Assembly (NCBI GenBank): GCA_026986355.1
Contig: JALSOO010000185.1
Location: 1-8,639, forward strand
Direction: 5' to 3'
DNA: 8,639 nucleotides
DNA from: Campylobacteraceae bacterium
GTDB taxonomy: Bacteria; Campylobacterota; Campylobacteria; Campylobacterales; Sulfurovaceae
In this document: positions 1 to 5,861 of the stretch, piece by piece
Layout: each line of letters opens with the position of its first letter
Numbering within the stretch: the stretch's first letter is position 1
The notes under the pieces: generated by a model
Told to the model about the DNA's origin: nothing
The model's database searches: none
Seen by the model: the letters and a program-made list of their open reading frames with translations, nothing else
Translations under genes and position numbers: made by a program

Positions 1-353
1 TTTTTTGCCATTAATGCTATTAGATTTGGCATCTCATAGAGACAGGGAGGACATCGGTATCCAAAGAATATTAGGAAAACAGTTTTGTTTTTATACTCTT
101 GAAAGGTCAATCCTGCTTGGGCTTCATCTACATGTATCTCTTTGCCATCAAGTGTATCTATAGTTAAAATAGATTTTTTGAGTGCCACTTTTTGAGAACT
201 ATTTGTATCCGTAGTTATCTTATTAGTTGAGTTATCCTCTATTGACTTATTTTGTTCTACTCTAGTAGAGCTGTTGTTGTCGCTTTTTTCTGATTTAGAA
301 CATGAAGTTATTAAAAAAGCAAGAAGTAATATAGTTAATATCTTTGGTATCAT
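1..353 (-). CDS. TlpA-like thioredoxin-fold lipoprotein (partial, 3' end outside window)
   Basis: The first 117 codons of a gene read leftward; the rest lies beyond base 1. Seen: residues 1-17 form a lipoprotein signal peptide ending in a lipobox (I15-T-S-C18), so the mature protein should be lipid-anchored and face the periplasm. Residues 19-58 are a Ser/Thr/Asn-rich linker. A thioredoxin-like domain begins near residue 61 and contains a redox motif C101-P-P-C104 preceded by FFGYR and followed by YEMP. Family knowledge: TlpA/ResA-type proteins reduce or oxidise periplasmic disulfides, for example in cytochrome c maturation. The cis-proline loop is outside the window. Its domain start (DGKE, then VD, then KT-FL) resembles the thioredoxin-like protein at 7257-7820, so the two look like paralogues. 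It is transcribed divergently from the ABC exporter. An AAGGG lies about 8 bases before the ATG. Specific partner unknown. Confidence 0.85.
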   Translation of the reverse strand, partial: MIPKILTILLLAFLITSCSKSEKSDNNSSTRVEQNKSIEDNSTNKITTDTNSSQKVALKKSILTIDTLDGKEIHVDEAQAGLTFQEYKNKTVFLIFFGYRCPPCLYEMPNLIALMAK

Positions 354-375
354 AATAGACCCTTTTTTGAAAAGG

Positions 376-386
376 ATTATAACAGA
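376..386 (-). promoter_or_regulatory. Extended -10 promoter for the thioredoxin-like lipoprotein
   Basis: Read on the minus strand this is TCTGTTATAAT: a perfect TATAAT with the TGN extension and no clear -35. It lies 22 bases before the start codon, giving a predicted leader of about 15-17 bases. Confidence 0.65.
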
Positions 387-413
387 TTTTGATTAATTAA
401 GAGTTAATAAAAT

Positions 414-424
414 TATGCTATTGT
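414..424 (+). promoter_or_regulatory. Extended -10 promoter for the ABC exporter
   Basis: TATGCTATTGT has the TGC extension and a weaker TATTGT hexamer, 22 bases before the start at 447. It is back to back with the divergent lipoprotein promoter; the two -10 elements are under 40 bases apart. Confidence 0.5.
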
Positions 425-446
425 TTTAGCAAAAAAAGAGTTCACA

Positions 447-2144
447 ATGATTACTATGAAATATATTTTTGAGGAGATTTCTAAACATAAAAGAGTATTA
501 ATAGTAGCAAATATAGTAGCTATCTTATCTACTCTATTGACTATTCCTGTTCCTCTCTTGATTCCTATGCTTATAGATGAGATTATATTAGGTAAAGGGG
601 GTAATATTACCCATACTATTGACCAATATATCACTATAGGCTCTCCTGAATACTATATTTTGGTTGTTTTGCTTGTAACACTTTTTTTAAAAGCAATATC
701 TTTAATTTTAAATCTACTACATATTCGCCTATTTACTAAAATATCCAAAGAGGTGACCTATGTAATTCGCAAAAAGCTCTTAAATCATCTACAAACTGTA
801 TCAATGAGTGAGTATGATATGTTGGGTTCAGGTGCTGTTTCGGCAAAAGTTATTACAGATGTAGATACAGTAGATAAGTTTGTAGCCTCTTCGGTAGGAG
901 AGATAGTAGTAGAGCTTTTAACTCTTGTTAGTATTGCTACTGTTATTTTGTATCTAAATTGGCAAATAGCTCTAGTTATCTTACTGCTCAATCCATTGGT
1001 TATGAGTTTTTATCTGCATGTCTTTAGAAAAGTAGCCAAGATTAAGAAAAAAGAGAATAAATCTATAGAGATATTTCAAAACTCCTTAACCGAAAGCTTG
1101 GAACTATACAACCAAATTCGTGTACAAAATCGTGAAGAGTATTTTCTAAATGATATAGATAGTAAAGCAAAAGAGATACGAGATAGAGGCTATCAGTTTG
1201 GATTTAGAAGTGAGATGGCACTAGAATTTTCACGTATGTTGATTATGTATTCACATGATATTTTTAGAGCAATGGGTATCTTGATGGTGCTATTAGGTCT
1301 ATTGACTATTGGTAAGATGTTGGCTATATTTGCTTATGCTTGGATAATTATGCGTCCTGTTGATAAACTTATGAACTTTATGCACCTATATTTTAATGCC
1401 AAAACCTCTATAGAACGGCTAAATGAGATATTTTTACTCCATTTAGAACCAAAATATCAAGAAAAAGTTGACCCATTCAAAGATAGAGAGACAGCTTCTA
1501 TTCGTATAGAAAATCTCTCATTCTCATATAATGCCAAGATAGATATATTAAAAAATATCAATTTAGAGATAAAAGCAGGAGAAAAAGTAGCAATTATTGG
1601 TCAGACTGGAAGTGGTAAGAGTACTTTAGCACATATTCTAATAGGTTTATATCCCGTTACTTCAGGCAATATATACTACAACAATTATGAGATTAGAGAG
1701 ATAGGGTATAAAAAGATTCGTGAAAATGTTGGTTTTGTTCTTCAATCTCCATTGATGTTTAATAACACGATACGTTTTAACTTGACTTTAGGTAAAGAGT
1801 ATGATGATAAGAATATATATGAAATCTTAAAAATAGCTCAACTATATGAGTTTGTAAAAGGATTAGAGAATCAACTCGATACTATTGTCGGTAAAAATGG
1901 AACAAAACTATCAGGTGGTCAAAAACAGAGACTCTCAATAGCTAGAGTTTTACTTGATAATCCCAAGATTATTATATTTGATGAATCAACCTCATCTTTA
2001 GATAATAAGACTGAAGATAAGCTTTTAGAGGCGTTAGATGATTATATCAAAGATAAAACAACAATTACCATAGCCCATAGACGAACAAGTATAGAAAAAG
2101 CTGATAGAGTAATAGATTTAGATATTATTAATAATATAGTATAA
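447..2144 (+). CDS. Type I ABC exporter, fused permease and ATPase (half-transporter)
   Basis: An inner-membrane export pump expected to work as a homodimer. Residues 1 to about 310 hold six predicted membrane segments (around 17-40, 61-87, 147-170, 172-192, 265-285, 287-303). Residues 350-565 are the nucleotide-binding domain with every motif intact: A-loop Y361, Walker A GQTGSGKST at 385-393, Q-loop Q433, signature LSGGQ at 488-492, Walker B ending F511-D-E513, D-loop SSLD at 516-519 and H-loop H544. There is no N-terminal peptidase domain, so a bacteriocin-processing role is not supported. Relatives include MsbA-like lipid exporters and multidrug exporters; the substrate cannot be read from sequence. 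The start at 447 has AAAGAG six bases upstream; a second in-frame ATG at 456 is possible. Odd: the protein stops about ten residues after the ADRVI motif and lacks the usual GTHEEL-type tail. It probably forms its own transcription unit. Confidence 0.93.
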   Translation: MITMKYIFEEISKHKRVLIVANIVAILSTLLTIPVPLLIPMLIDEIILGKGGNITHTIDQYITIGSPEYYILVVLLVTLFLKAISLILNLLHIRLFTKISKEVTYVIRKKLLNHLQTVSMSEYDMLGSGAVSAKVITDVDTVDKFVASSVGEIVVELLTLVSIATVILYLNWQIALVILLLNPLVMSFYLHVFRKVAKIKKKENKSIEIFQNSLTESLELYNQIRVQNREEYFLNDIDSKAKEIRDRGYQFGFRSEMALEFSRMLIMYSHDIFRAMGILMVLLGLLTIGKMLAIFAYAWIIMRPVDKLMNFMHLYFNAKTSIERLNEIFLLHLEPKYQEKVDPFKDRETASIRIENLSFSYNAKIDILKNINLEIKAGEKVAIIGQTGSGKSTLAHILIGLYPVTSGNIYYNNYEIREIGYKKIRENVGFVLQSPLMFNNTIRFNLTLGKEYDDKNIYEILKIAQLYEFVKGLENQLDTIVGKNGTKLSGGQKQRLSIARVLLDNPKIIIFDESTSSLDNKTEDKLLEALDDYIKDKTTITIAHRRTSIEKADRVIDLDIINNIV

Positions 2145-2145
2145 T
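2135..2145 (+). promoter_or_regulatory. Promoter for the 125-residue membrane protein, overlapping the upstream stop codon
   Basis: TATAGTATAAT has a perfect -10 hexamer at 2140-2145 that contains the exporter's TAA stop codon. A start site near 2152 would leave a leader of about 16 bases with AAGGA at 2156-2160. There is no TGN extension, so it is weaker evidence than the other promoters here. Confidence 0.45.
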
Positions 2146-2167
2146 TTACAAAATTAAGGATTTTAAA

Positions 2168-2545
2168 ATGAATAAAACAGCAGTGGTTGCAGGAGTTATT
2201 ATCTTTTCAATTGTCTATTTGTTAACAGGTTTTGTCAATGGACTCAATGATGAGGTAGATGTAAGTTATGGTTTTCATGAAAAAGAGTTAATAGCAGGAG
2301 ATAAAGTTATAAATAGTACCCTATCCTTAGAAGAGAATAAAAAAATATGGAACAGCTCTCCATTAAAAATAGAGATGTTAACTCTATTTCCAAGATTTGA
2401 AGAGATGAAAGAGTTTGTTAATAATAATATTGAAGATGATACCTTTAAAAACAGATTACTTACTCATATAGATGATGTTCAAGAGAAATATATCGGAGGA
2501 ACATTAACTCAAGAGAGTGCAAAAGCATCTCTATCTAAGTTCTAA
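2168..2545 (+). CDS. Small membrane-anchored protein of unknown function
   Basis: A 125-residue protein I do not recognise. Residues 5-23 form one hydrophobic segment (VVAGVIIFSIVYLLTGF) that could be a membrane anchor or uncleaved signal; the remaining roughly 100 residues are polar, rich in Glu, Asn and Lys, probably helical, and expected in the periplasm. It has no cysteine and no catalytic motif that I can see. The start is well supported by AAGGA seven bases upstream. It lies 23 bases after the ABC exporter on the same strand, so it may be an accessory of the exporter or simply a neighbour with its own promoter. Its last 11 bases overlap the end of the convergent nfo gene. Coding is supported by the RBS, a start-to-stop reading with a coherent topology, and codon use like the neighbours. 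Confidence 0.75.
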   Translation: MNKTAVVAGVIIFSIVYLLTGFVNGLNDEVDVSYGFHEKELIAGDKVINSTLSLEENKKIWNSSPLKIEMLTLFPRFEEMKEFVNNNIEDDTFKNRLLTHIDDVQEKYIGGTLTQESAKASLSKF

Positions 2546-3431
2546 TCTCTTGTAGAGCATACATCTCTTCTATCTCTCTATCCCAAATATCACTATTTAT
2601 AGTTTCCAATATCAGAGGAATATCCTCCATTCTATCATCATTCATAATAAATTTAAAAGTATCCCAGCCTATCTCTCCCTCTCCTAGTGAGTGGTGTCTA
2701 TCTACACGGCTTCCTAGTTTTGGTTTGGAGTCATTTATATGCATAGCTGATAGATACTCAAATCCCACGATTCTATCAAACTCACTCATTGTCTCATCAT
2801 ACGCTTTACGTGTTCGTAAATCATAACCTGCTGTAAAGGTATGACAGGTATCCAGACATACACCTACTCTACTTTTATCTTCTACTCTATCTATAATATG
2901 AGCTAGATGTTCAAACTTATAACCAAGATTCGTCCCTTGTCCTGCTGTATTTTCAATAACCAACTTTACATTTATCTCTTTAGTCGCTTCGATAGCCAAA
3001 TTTAATGAATCTGCTATGACATCTAAACAGTTTAGCTCTGCCTCCATGATTTTATCTGTATAAGCAGGGTCTTTTTTGGGAACTTTGACTAGGTGACTAC
3101 CTGGATGGAAATTTAGAAGTTCTAAACCTAACTGCTCACAACGTTGAAGTTCATCTATAAATGCCTCTCGTGACTTCTCTAATTTCTCAACTTCGGGGTG
3201 TCCTAAATTAATTAGATAGCTATCATGAGGAAGAATATGTTTTGGTAAAATACCTGATTTTTCTAAATTTGATTTAAAACTCTTTATCATAACTTCATCT
3301 AATGGCTTAGCTCTCCATTGTCTTTGATTTTTGGTAAATAGAGCAAAAGCTTTTGCACCTATCTTCATAGCATTTAAAGGGGCGTTATCAACCCCACCAC
3401 TTGCACTAACATGTGCACCTACAAACTTCAT
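2535..3431 (-). CDS. nfo: Endonuclease IV (AP endonuclease, deoxyribonuclease IV)
   Basis: A base-excision repair enzyme that cuts DNA 5' to abasic sites and removes damaged 3' ends. The 298 residues form a single TIM-barrel domain, slightly longer than E. coli Nfo. Seen: the N-terminal MKFVGAHVSASGG and FTKNQRQWRA motifs are typical. All nine expected zinc-binding positions of the three-metal centre can be placed: H69, H109, E160 (in VIENTAGQG), D194 and H197 (in VCLDTCH), H231 (in HINDSK), D244, H246 and E276. The enzyme should be active. The ATG overlaps the TGA of the upstream lipoprotein gene (ATGA, 3428-3431), and its ribosome binding site AGTGAGAG lies inside that gene's last codons, so translation is probably coupled. 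Its stop overlaps the convergent 125-residue gene. A difference of about 15 residues from E. coli Nfo numbering appears between H109 and E160. Confidence 0.97.
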   Translation of the reverse strand: MKFVGAHVSASGGVDNAPLNAMKIGAKAFALFTKNQRQWRAKPLDEVMIKSFKSNLEKSGILPKHILPHDSYLINLGHPEVEKLEKSREAFIDELQRCEQLGLELLNFHPGSHLVKVPKKDPAYTDKIMEAELNCLDVIADSLNLAIEATKEINVKLVIENTAGQGTNLGYKFEHLAHIIDRVEDKSRVGVCLDTCHTFTAGYDLRTRKAYDETMSEFDRIVGFEYLSAMHINDSKPKLGSRVDRHHSLGEGEIGWDTFKFIMNDDRMEDIPLILETINSDIWDREIEEMYALQEIRT

Positions 3432-3910
3432 TGTTCTCTCACTTTTATTAAAATTTTATTTAATCTATCACGAAAAATTCGCTCTTTTCCATTTACACGA
3501 TAGGATATATCATATTCTCCCTCTTTTGTCAATTTTTGAGAGAAACCATCTTTGGTTTTAACCAAACTCTCTTTATTAAATATTGGTTTAGCTCTAAAGA
3601 TATTCTCTAGCAGTGTATCGGGATATGAACTATTTAATATTTGGTCGTTAAAATCTTGTTTCTCCATACATTTAAATGTTGACATACAGACATTCATTCC
3701 ATTAATCTCTAAACTCATCAAGGGTTGTCCTGCTCCATATATATCTACCTTTAATCTACTAGATGTATCGGTAATAAACCCCATATCTGCATATTTAAAC
3801 TTAGCTGTCTTCATAACGATAAAGGCACTCTCTTGCTTCTCTATTTTGGTAGCTGTACAACTATTAAAAGTAGCAATGACTACGGCAAAAATTACTATTT
3901 TATCTATCAT
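3428..3910 (-). CDS. Putative lipoprotein of unknown function, first gene of the nfo operon
   Basis: A 160-residue protein that I cannot assign to a named family. Residues 2-17 are hydrophobic and followed by C18 in the context F-N-S-C. This is an imperfect lipobox (Asn at -2 is unusual), so either a lipoprotein or an ordinarily secreted protein is possible. The mature part has two close cysteines, C75 and C81 (in VCMSTFKC), which could form a disulfide if periplasmic, and a segment near residues 95-113 (YPDTLLENIFRAKPIF) that looks conserved in style. The C-terminus is basic. The start is supported by AAGGA six bases upstream (complement of 3917-3921) and by a consensus promoter at 3932-3942. 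It overlaps nfo by four bases, so the two are cotranscribed. No functional link to DNA repair is evident. Confidence 0.8.
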   Translation of the reverse strand: MIDKIVIFAVVIATFNSCTATKIEKQESAFIVMKTAKFKYADMGFITDTSSRLKVDIYGAGQPLMSLEINGMNVCMSTFKCMEKQDFNDQILNSSYPDTLLENIFRAKPIFNKESLVKTKDGFSQKLTKEGEYDISYRVNGKERIFRDRLNKILIKVREQ

Positions 3911-3931
3911 ATAATATCCTTAAAAAAATGG

Positions 3932-3942
3932 ATTATATCAAA
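3932..3942 (-). promoter_or_regulatory. Consensus extended -10 promoter for the lipoprotein-nfo operon
   Basis: Read on the minus strand it is TTTGATATAAT, a perfect match to the Campylobacterota-style TTTGNTATAAT element. It lies 22 bases before the start codon and is divergent from the tRNA promoter about 40 bases away. Confidence 0.75.
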
Positions 3943-3974
3943 TTTATTCTACTTTAAGTATATTTTAAGAATTC

Positions 3975-3985
3975 TTTGCTATAAT
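3975..3985 (+). promoter_or_regulatory. Consensus extended -10 promoter for the tRNA-Glu genes
   Basis: TTTGCTATAAT is an exact extended -10. Transcription should begin near 3991, leaving about 16 bases before the first mature tRNA. No second promoter is visible in the 27-base spacer at 4082-4108, so the two tRNAs are probably cotranscribed. Confidence 0.75.
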
Positions 3986-4006
3986 TCCGTCACTAAGTTA
4001 TTAAAT

Positions 4007-4081
4007 GGCCCCTTCGTCTAGCGGTTAGGATCCATGGTTTTCATCCATGTTACAGGAGTTCGAGTCTCCTAGGGGTCACCA
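4007..4081 (+). tRNA. tRNA-Glu (anticodon UUC), copy 1
   Basis: A 75-base cloverleaf. The acceptor arm GGCCCCT pairs with AGGGGTC (one G-U at 2:71), followed by discriminator A and an encoded CCA. The anticodon stem CATGG/CCATG closes the loop TTTTCAT, giving anticodon TTC, which reads GAA and GAG. The T arm AGGAG-TTCGAGT-CTCCT is complete and the layout matches E. coli tRNA-Glu. The first pair is G1-C72, not U1-A72, which fits tRNA-Glu and argues against tRNA-Gln. Confidence 0.97.
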
Positions 4082-4108
4082 TTTAGAGCTTATCTTTTTA
4101 TATTTAGT

Positions 4109-4183
4109 GGCCCCTTCGTCTAGCGGTTAGGATCCATGGTTTTCATCCATGTTACAGGAGTTCGAGTCTCCTAGGGGTCACCA
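4109..4183 (+). tRNA. tRNA-Glu (anticodon UUC), copy 2, identical to copy 1
   Basis: All 75 bases are identical to the copy at 4007-4081, with the same encoded CCA. The spacers around the copies are unrelated apart from a short CACTAAGT at 3991-3998 and 4182-4189. Immediately after the CCA the convergent 82-residue gene begins with its stop codon, so no room is left for a dedicated terminator before coding sequence. Confidence 0.97.
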
Positions 4184-4432
4184 CTAAGTATCACTTTTCT
4201 CCTCTTTGTAACTCTTCTGCCTATCATATATATGTAACATTTTCATAAAAGAGTAAGCTATTCCAATTATAGATATAATATATGTCCATAAATCCCAATC
4301 TAATGGATTGTAAGATATTTCTACGATTACAAATACCAACCAGATAAGTATAATCTCTAATACAAAATAGATAAAAGGCATAAAACGTCTCTTTTTTCTA
4401 CGCTCTTTAATCTTACTACTATTAAAATACAT
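4184..4432 (-). CDS. Small membrane protein with two predicted spans, unknown function
   Basis: An 82-residue protein with no family I recognise. The N-terminus is strongly basic (KIKERRKKRR, residues 7-16), which by the positive-inside rule places it in the cytoplasm. Hydrophobic segments follow at about residues 18-41 and 48-64, with an acidic Trp-rich turn between them (NPLDWDLW), and a charged cytoplasmic tail. This is a hairpin topology with both ends inside. An extended -10 at 4470-4480 precedes it; the AAGG is about 11 bases from the ATG, rather far, so the site is weak. The stop codon directly abuts the end of the second tRNA-Glu. Coding is supported by topology and promoter, but the short length leaves some doubt. 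Confidence 0.65.
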   Translation of the reverse strand: MYFNSSKIKERRKKRRFMPFIYFVLEIILIWLVFVIVEISYNPLDWDLWTYIISIIGIAYSFMKMLHIYDRQKSYKEEKSDT

Positions 4433-4469
4433 TTTTAAAATAACCTTATACTTTTATTATTACTAAACT

Positions 4470-4480
4470 ATTGTAACATA
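4470..4480 (-). promoter_or_regulatory. Extended -10 promoter for the 82-residue membrane protein
   Basis: Read on the minus strand it is TATGTTACAAT, with the TGN extension and a TACAAT hexamer, 37 bases before the ATG. It overlaps the left arm of the inverted repeat at 4475-4524. Confidence 0.5.
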
Positions 4481-4524
4481 ATTTTAGAAAAAATATTAAT
4501 AGAATTAACTTCTAAAGTTATGTT
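4475..4524. repeat. Inverted repeat, 15-base arms, between divergent promoters
   Basis: The arms at 4475-4489 (AACATAATTTTAGAA) and 4510-4524 (TTCTAAAGTTATGTT) are reverse complements at 14 of 15 positions, separated by 20 bases. The left arm overlaps the promoter of the 82-residue gene; the right arm lies just upstream of the malic enzyme -10. A shared regulator binding two half-sites is possible. Part of the similarity may come from the promoter-like TTATGTT within each arm. Confidence 0.5.
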
Positions 4525-4528
4525 GTTT

Positions 4529-4539
4529 TATGCTAAAAT
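4529..4539 (+). promoter_or_regulatory. Extended -10 promoter for malic enzyme and pgeF
   Basis: TATGCTAAAAT has the TGC extension and a TAAAAT hexamer, ending 30 bases before the start codon. The predicted start site is near 4546. No -35 is recognisable. Confidence 0.65.
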
Positions 4540-4569
4540 TCCATTTGAAAAATTTTAAGGATAAAATCC

Positions 4570-5853
4570 ATGGACAAGTTTAAAAAAGAGACATTAGAGT
4601 ATCATATTAAAGGAAAAACTGCTACCAAAATTACCAAGCCGTGTAAAACTCAAAAAGAGTTATCAATGGCATATACACCTGGAGTTGCATTTCCATGTTT
4701 AGAGATAGAGAAAGAACCATCTTTGGCATACAAATATACCAACAAAGGAAATACTGTAGCTGTTATATCAGATGGTACAGCTGTTTTAGGTCTTGGGAAT
4801 ATTGGTGGATTAGCAGGAAAACCTGTAATGGAGGGAAAAGCTGTTCTCTTTAAATCATTTGCCAATATCGATGCTGTTGATGTTATTTTAAATGTTCATG
4901 AGATTGATGAGATTGTAAATGTCTGTTCTGCTATTGCAGATACTTATGGTGGTATTAACCTAGAAGATATAGCAGCACCTGCATGTTTTGAGATAGAGAG
5001 AAAACTTCAAGAGAGACTTGATATCCCTGTATTTCATGATGACCAACATGGTACAGCTATTATTACCTCTGCAGGGCTTATGAATGCTATGGAGTTGGCA
5101 AATAAAAAGATAGAAGATGCTAAAATAGTTATTATTGGTGCAGGAGCAGCAGGTATCGCTTGTGGTAAAATGTATAAAAACCTTGGTGTTCAACATATTC
5201 TTATGGTAGACTCAAAGGGAGTTATTCACTCCAAAAGAGATGATTTAAACAGATATAAACAAGAGTTTGCTATTGAAACAGATGATAGAACACTAGCTGA
5301 TGCACTTAATGGTGCAGATATGATGTTGGGTCTTTCTGGTCCTGGAATTGTATCTCAAGATATGGTAAAAACAATGGCACAAGATGCGATTATATTTGCT
5401 TGTGCAAACCCTACACCTGAAATTACTCCTGATGAGGTTGCAGAGGTTCGTCCAGATATTATTGTAGGAACAGGACGAAGTGATTATCCTAACCAAGTTA
5501 ACAATGTTTTAGGTTTTCCATTTATCTTTAGAGGGGCATTGGATTCAGGTGCTAAAAAGATTACAGAAAATATGAAAATGGCAGCAGCAAAAGCGTTAGC
5601 CTCATTAGCAAAAGAGCCTGTTCCTTATTATGTAAAAGCTGTATATAATGACCCTAATTTGGAGTATGGTAAAAAACATATTATCCCTACACCATTCTCA
5701 AGAGAGGTACTTGTTTGGGTTGCATCTGCTGTAGCTGAAGCTGCCTTTGAAGATGGTGTAACCAATCTAAAAGCGTGTGACCTAAAAAATTACCAAGATA
5801 AACTACGTCAAATGATTTATGTAGACCATCAAGAAGATTCACATATTAATTAA
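4570..5853 (+). CDS. Malic enzyme (malate dehydrogenase, oxaloacetate-decarboxylating)
   Basis: Oxidatively decarboxylates malate to pyruvate and CO2 using NAD or NADP, linking the citric acid cycle to pyruvate in the cytoplasm. The 427 residues match the short bacterial form made of the malic N-terminal and NAD-binding domains, without the C-terminal phosphotransacetylase-like domain of MaeB. Seen: catalytic Y35 (SMAYTPGVA) and K90 (MEGKAVLFK); metal and substrate residues E132-D133 (LEDIAAP) and D157-D158 (FHDDQHGTA); Rossmann loop GAGAAG at 190-195; and N280 in CANPTPE. The cofactor choice is not certain; an Asp (D214 in MVDSKG) at the end of the second strand would favour NAD. AAGGA sits eight bases before the ATG. 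It is the first gene of a probable two-gene operon with pgeF. No truncation or missing key residue is visible. Confidence 0.96.
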   Translation: MDKFKKETLEYHIKGKTATKITKPCKTQKELSMAYTPGVAFPCLEIEKEPSLAYKYTNKGNTVAVISDGTAVLGLGNIGGLAGKPVMEGKAVLFKSFANIDAVDVILNVHEIDEIVNVCSAIADTYGGINLEDIAAPACFEIERKLQERLDIPVFHDDQHGTAIITSAGLMNAMELANKKIEDAKIVIIGAGAAGIACGKMYKNLGVQHILMVDSKGVIHSKRDDLNRYKQEFAIETDDRTLADALNGADMMLGLSGPGIVSQDMVKTMAQDAIIFACANPTPEITPDEVAEVRPDIIVGTGRSDYPNQVNNVLGFPFIFRGALDSGAKKITENMKMAAAKALASLAKEPVPYYVKAVYNDPNLEYGKKHIIPTPFSREVLVWVASAVAEAAFEDGVTNLKACDLKNYQDKLRQMIYVDHQEDSHIN

Positions 5854-5861
5854 TTAAATAT

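Noticed and set aside
447..2144. ABC exporter as a bacteriocin or peptide processing exporter
   Set aside because: There is no N-terminal C39 peptidase domain, and I see no double-glycine precursor or modification enzyme nearby.
2550..2566. Short CTCT-TGTA-GAG type stem near the end of nfo and the 125-residue gene
   Set aside because: The stem is too short, has no T-run, and lies within nfo coding sequence.
3552..3914. Plus-strand open frame of 120 codons opposite the lipoprotein gene
   Set aside because: It is a shadow of the minus-strand lipoprotein gene, which has a consensus promoter, a ribosome binding site and an ATGA junction with nfo; the plus frame has none of these.
3833..4021. 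Plus-strand open frame of 62 codons running into the first tRNA-Glu
   Set aside because: It overlaps two divergent promoters and the 5' part of a tRNA gene and has no ribosome binding site or domain.
4007..4183. Tandem tRNA genes as a mobile-element attachment site
   Set aside because: No integrase gene, no partial third tRNA copy at a distance, and both copies are full length; the 8-base CACTAAGT on each side is too short to count as an att repeat.
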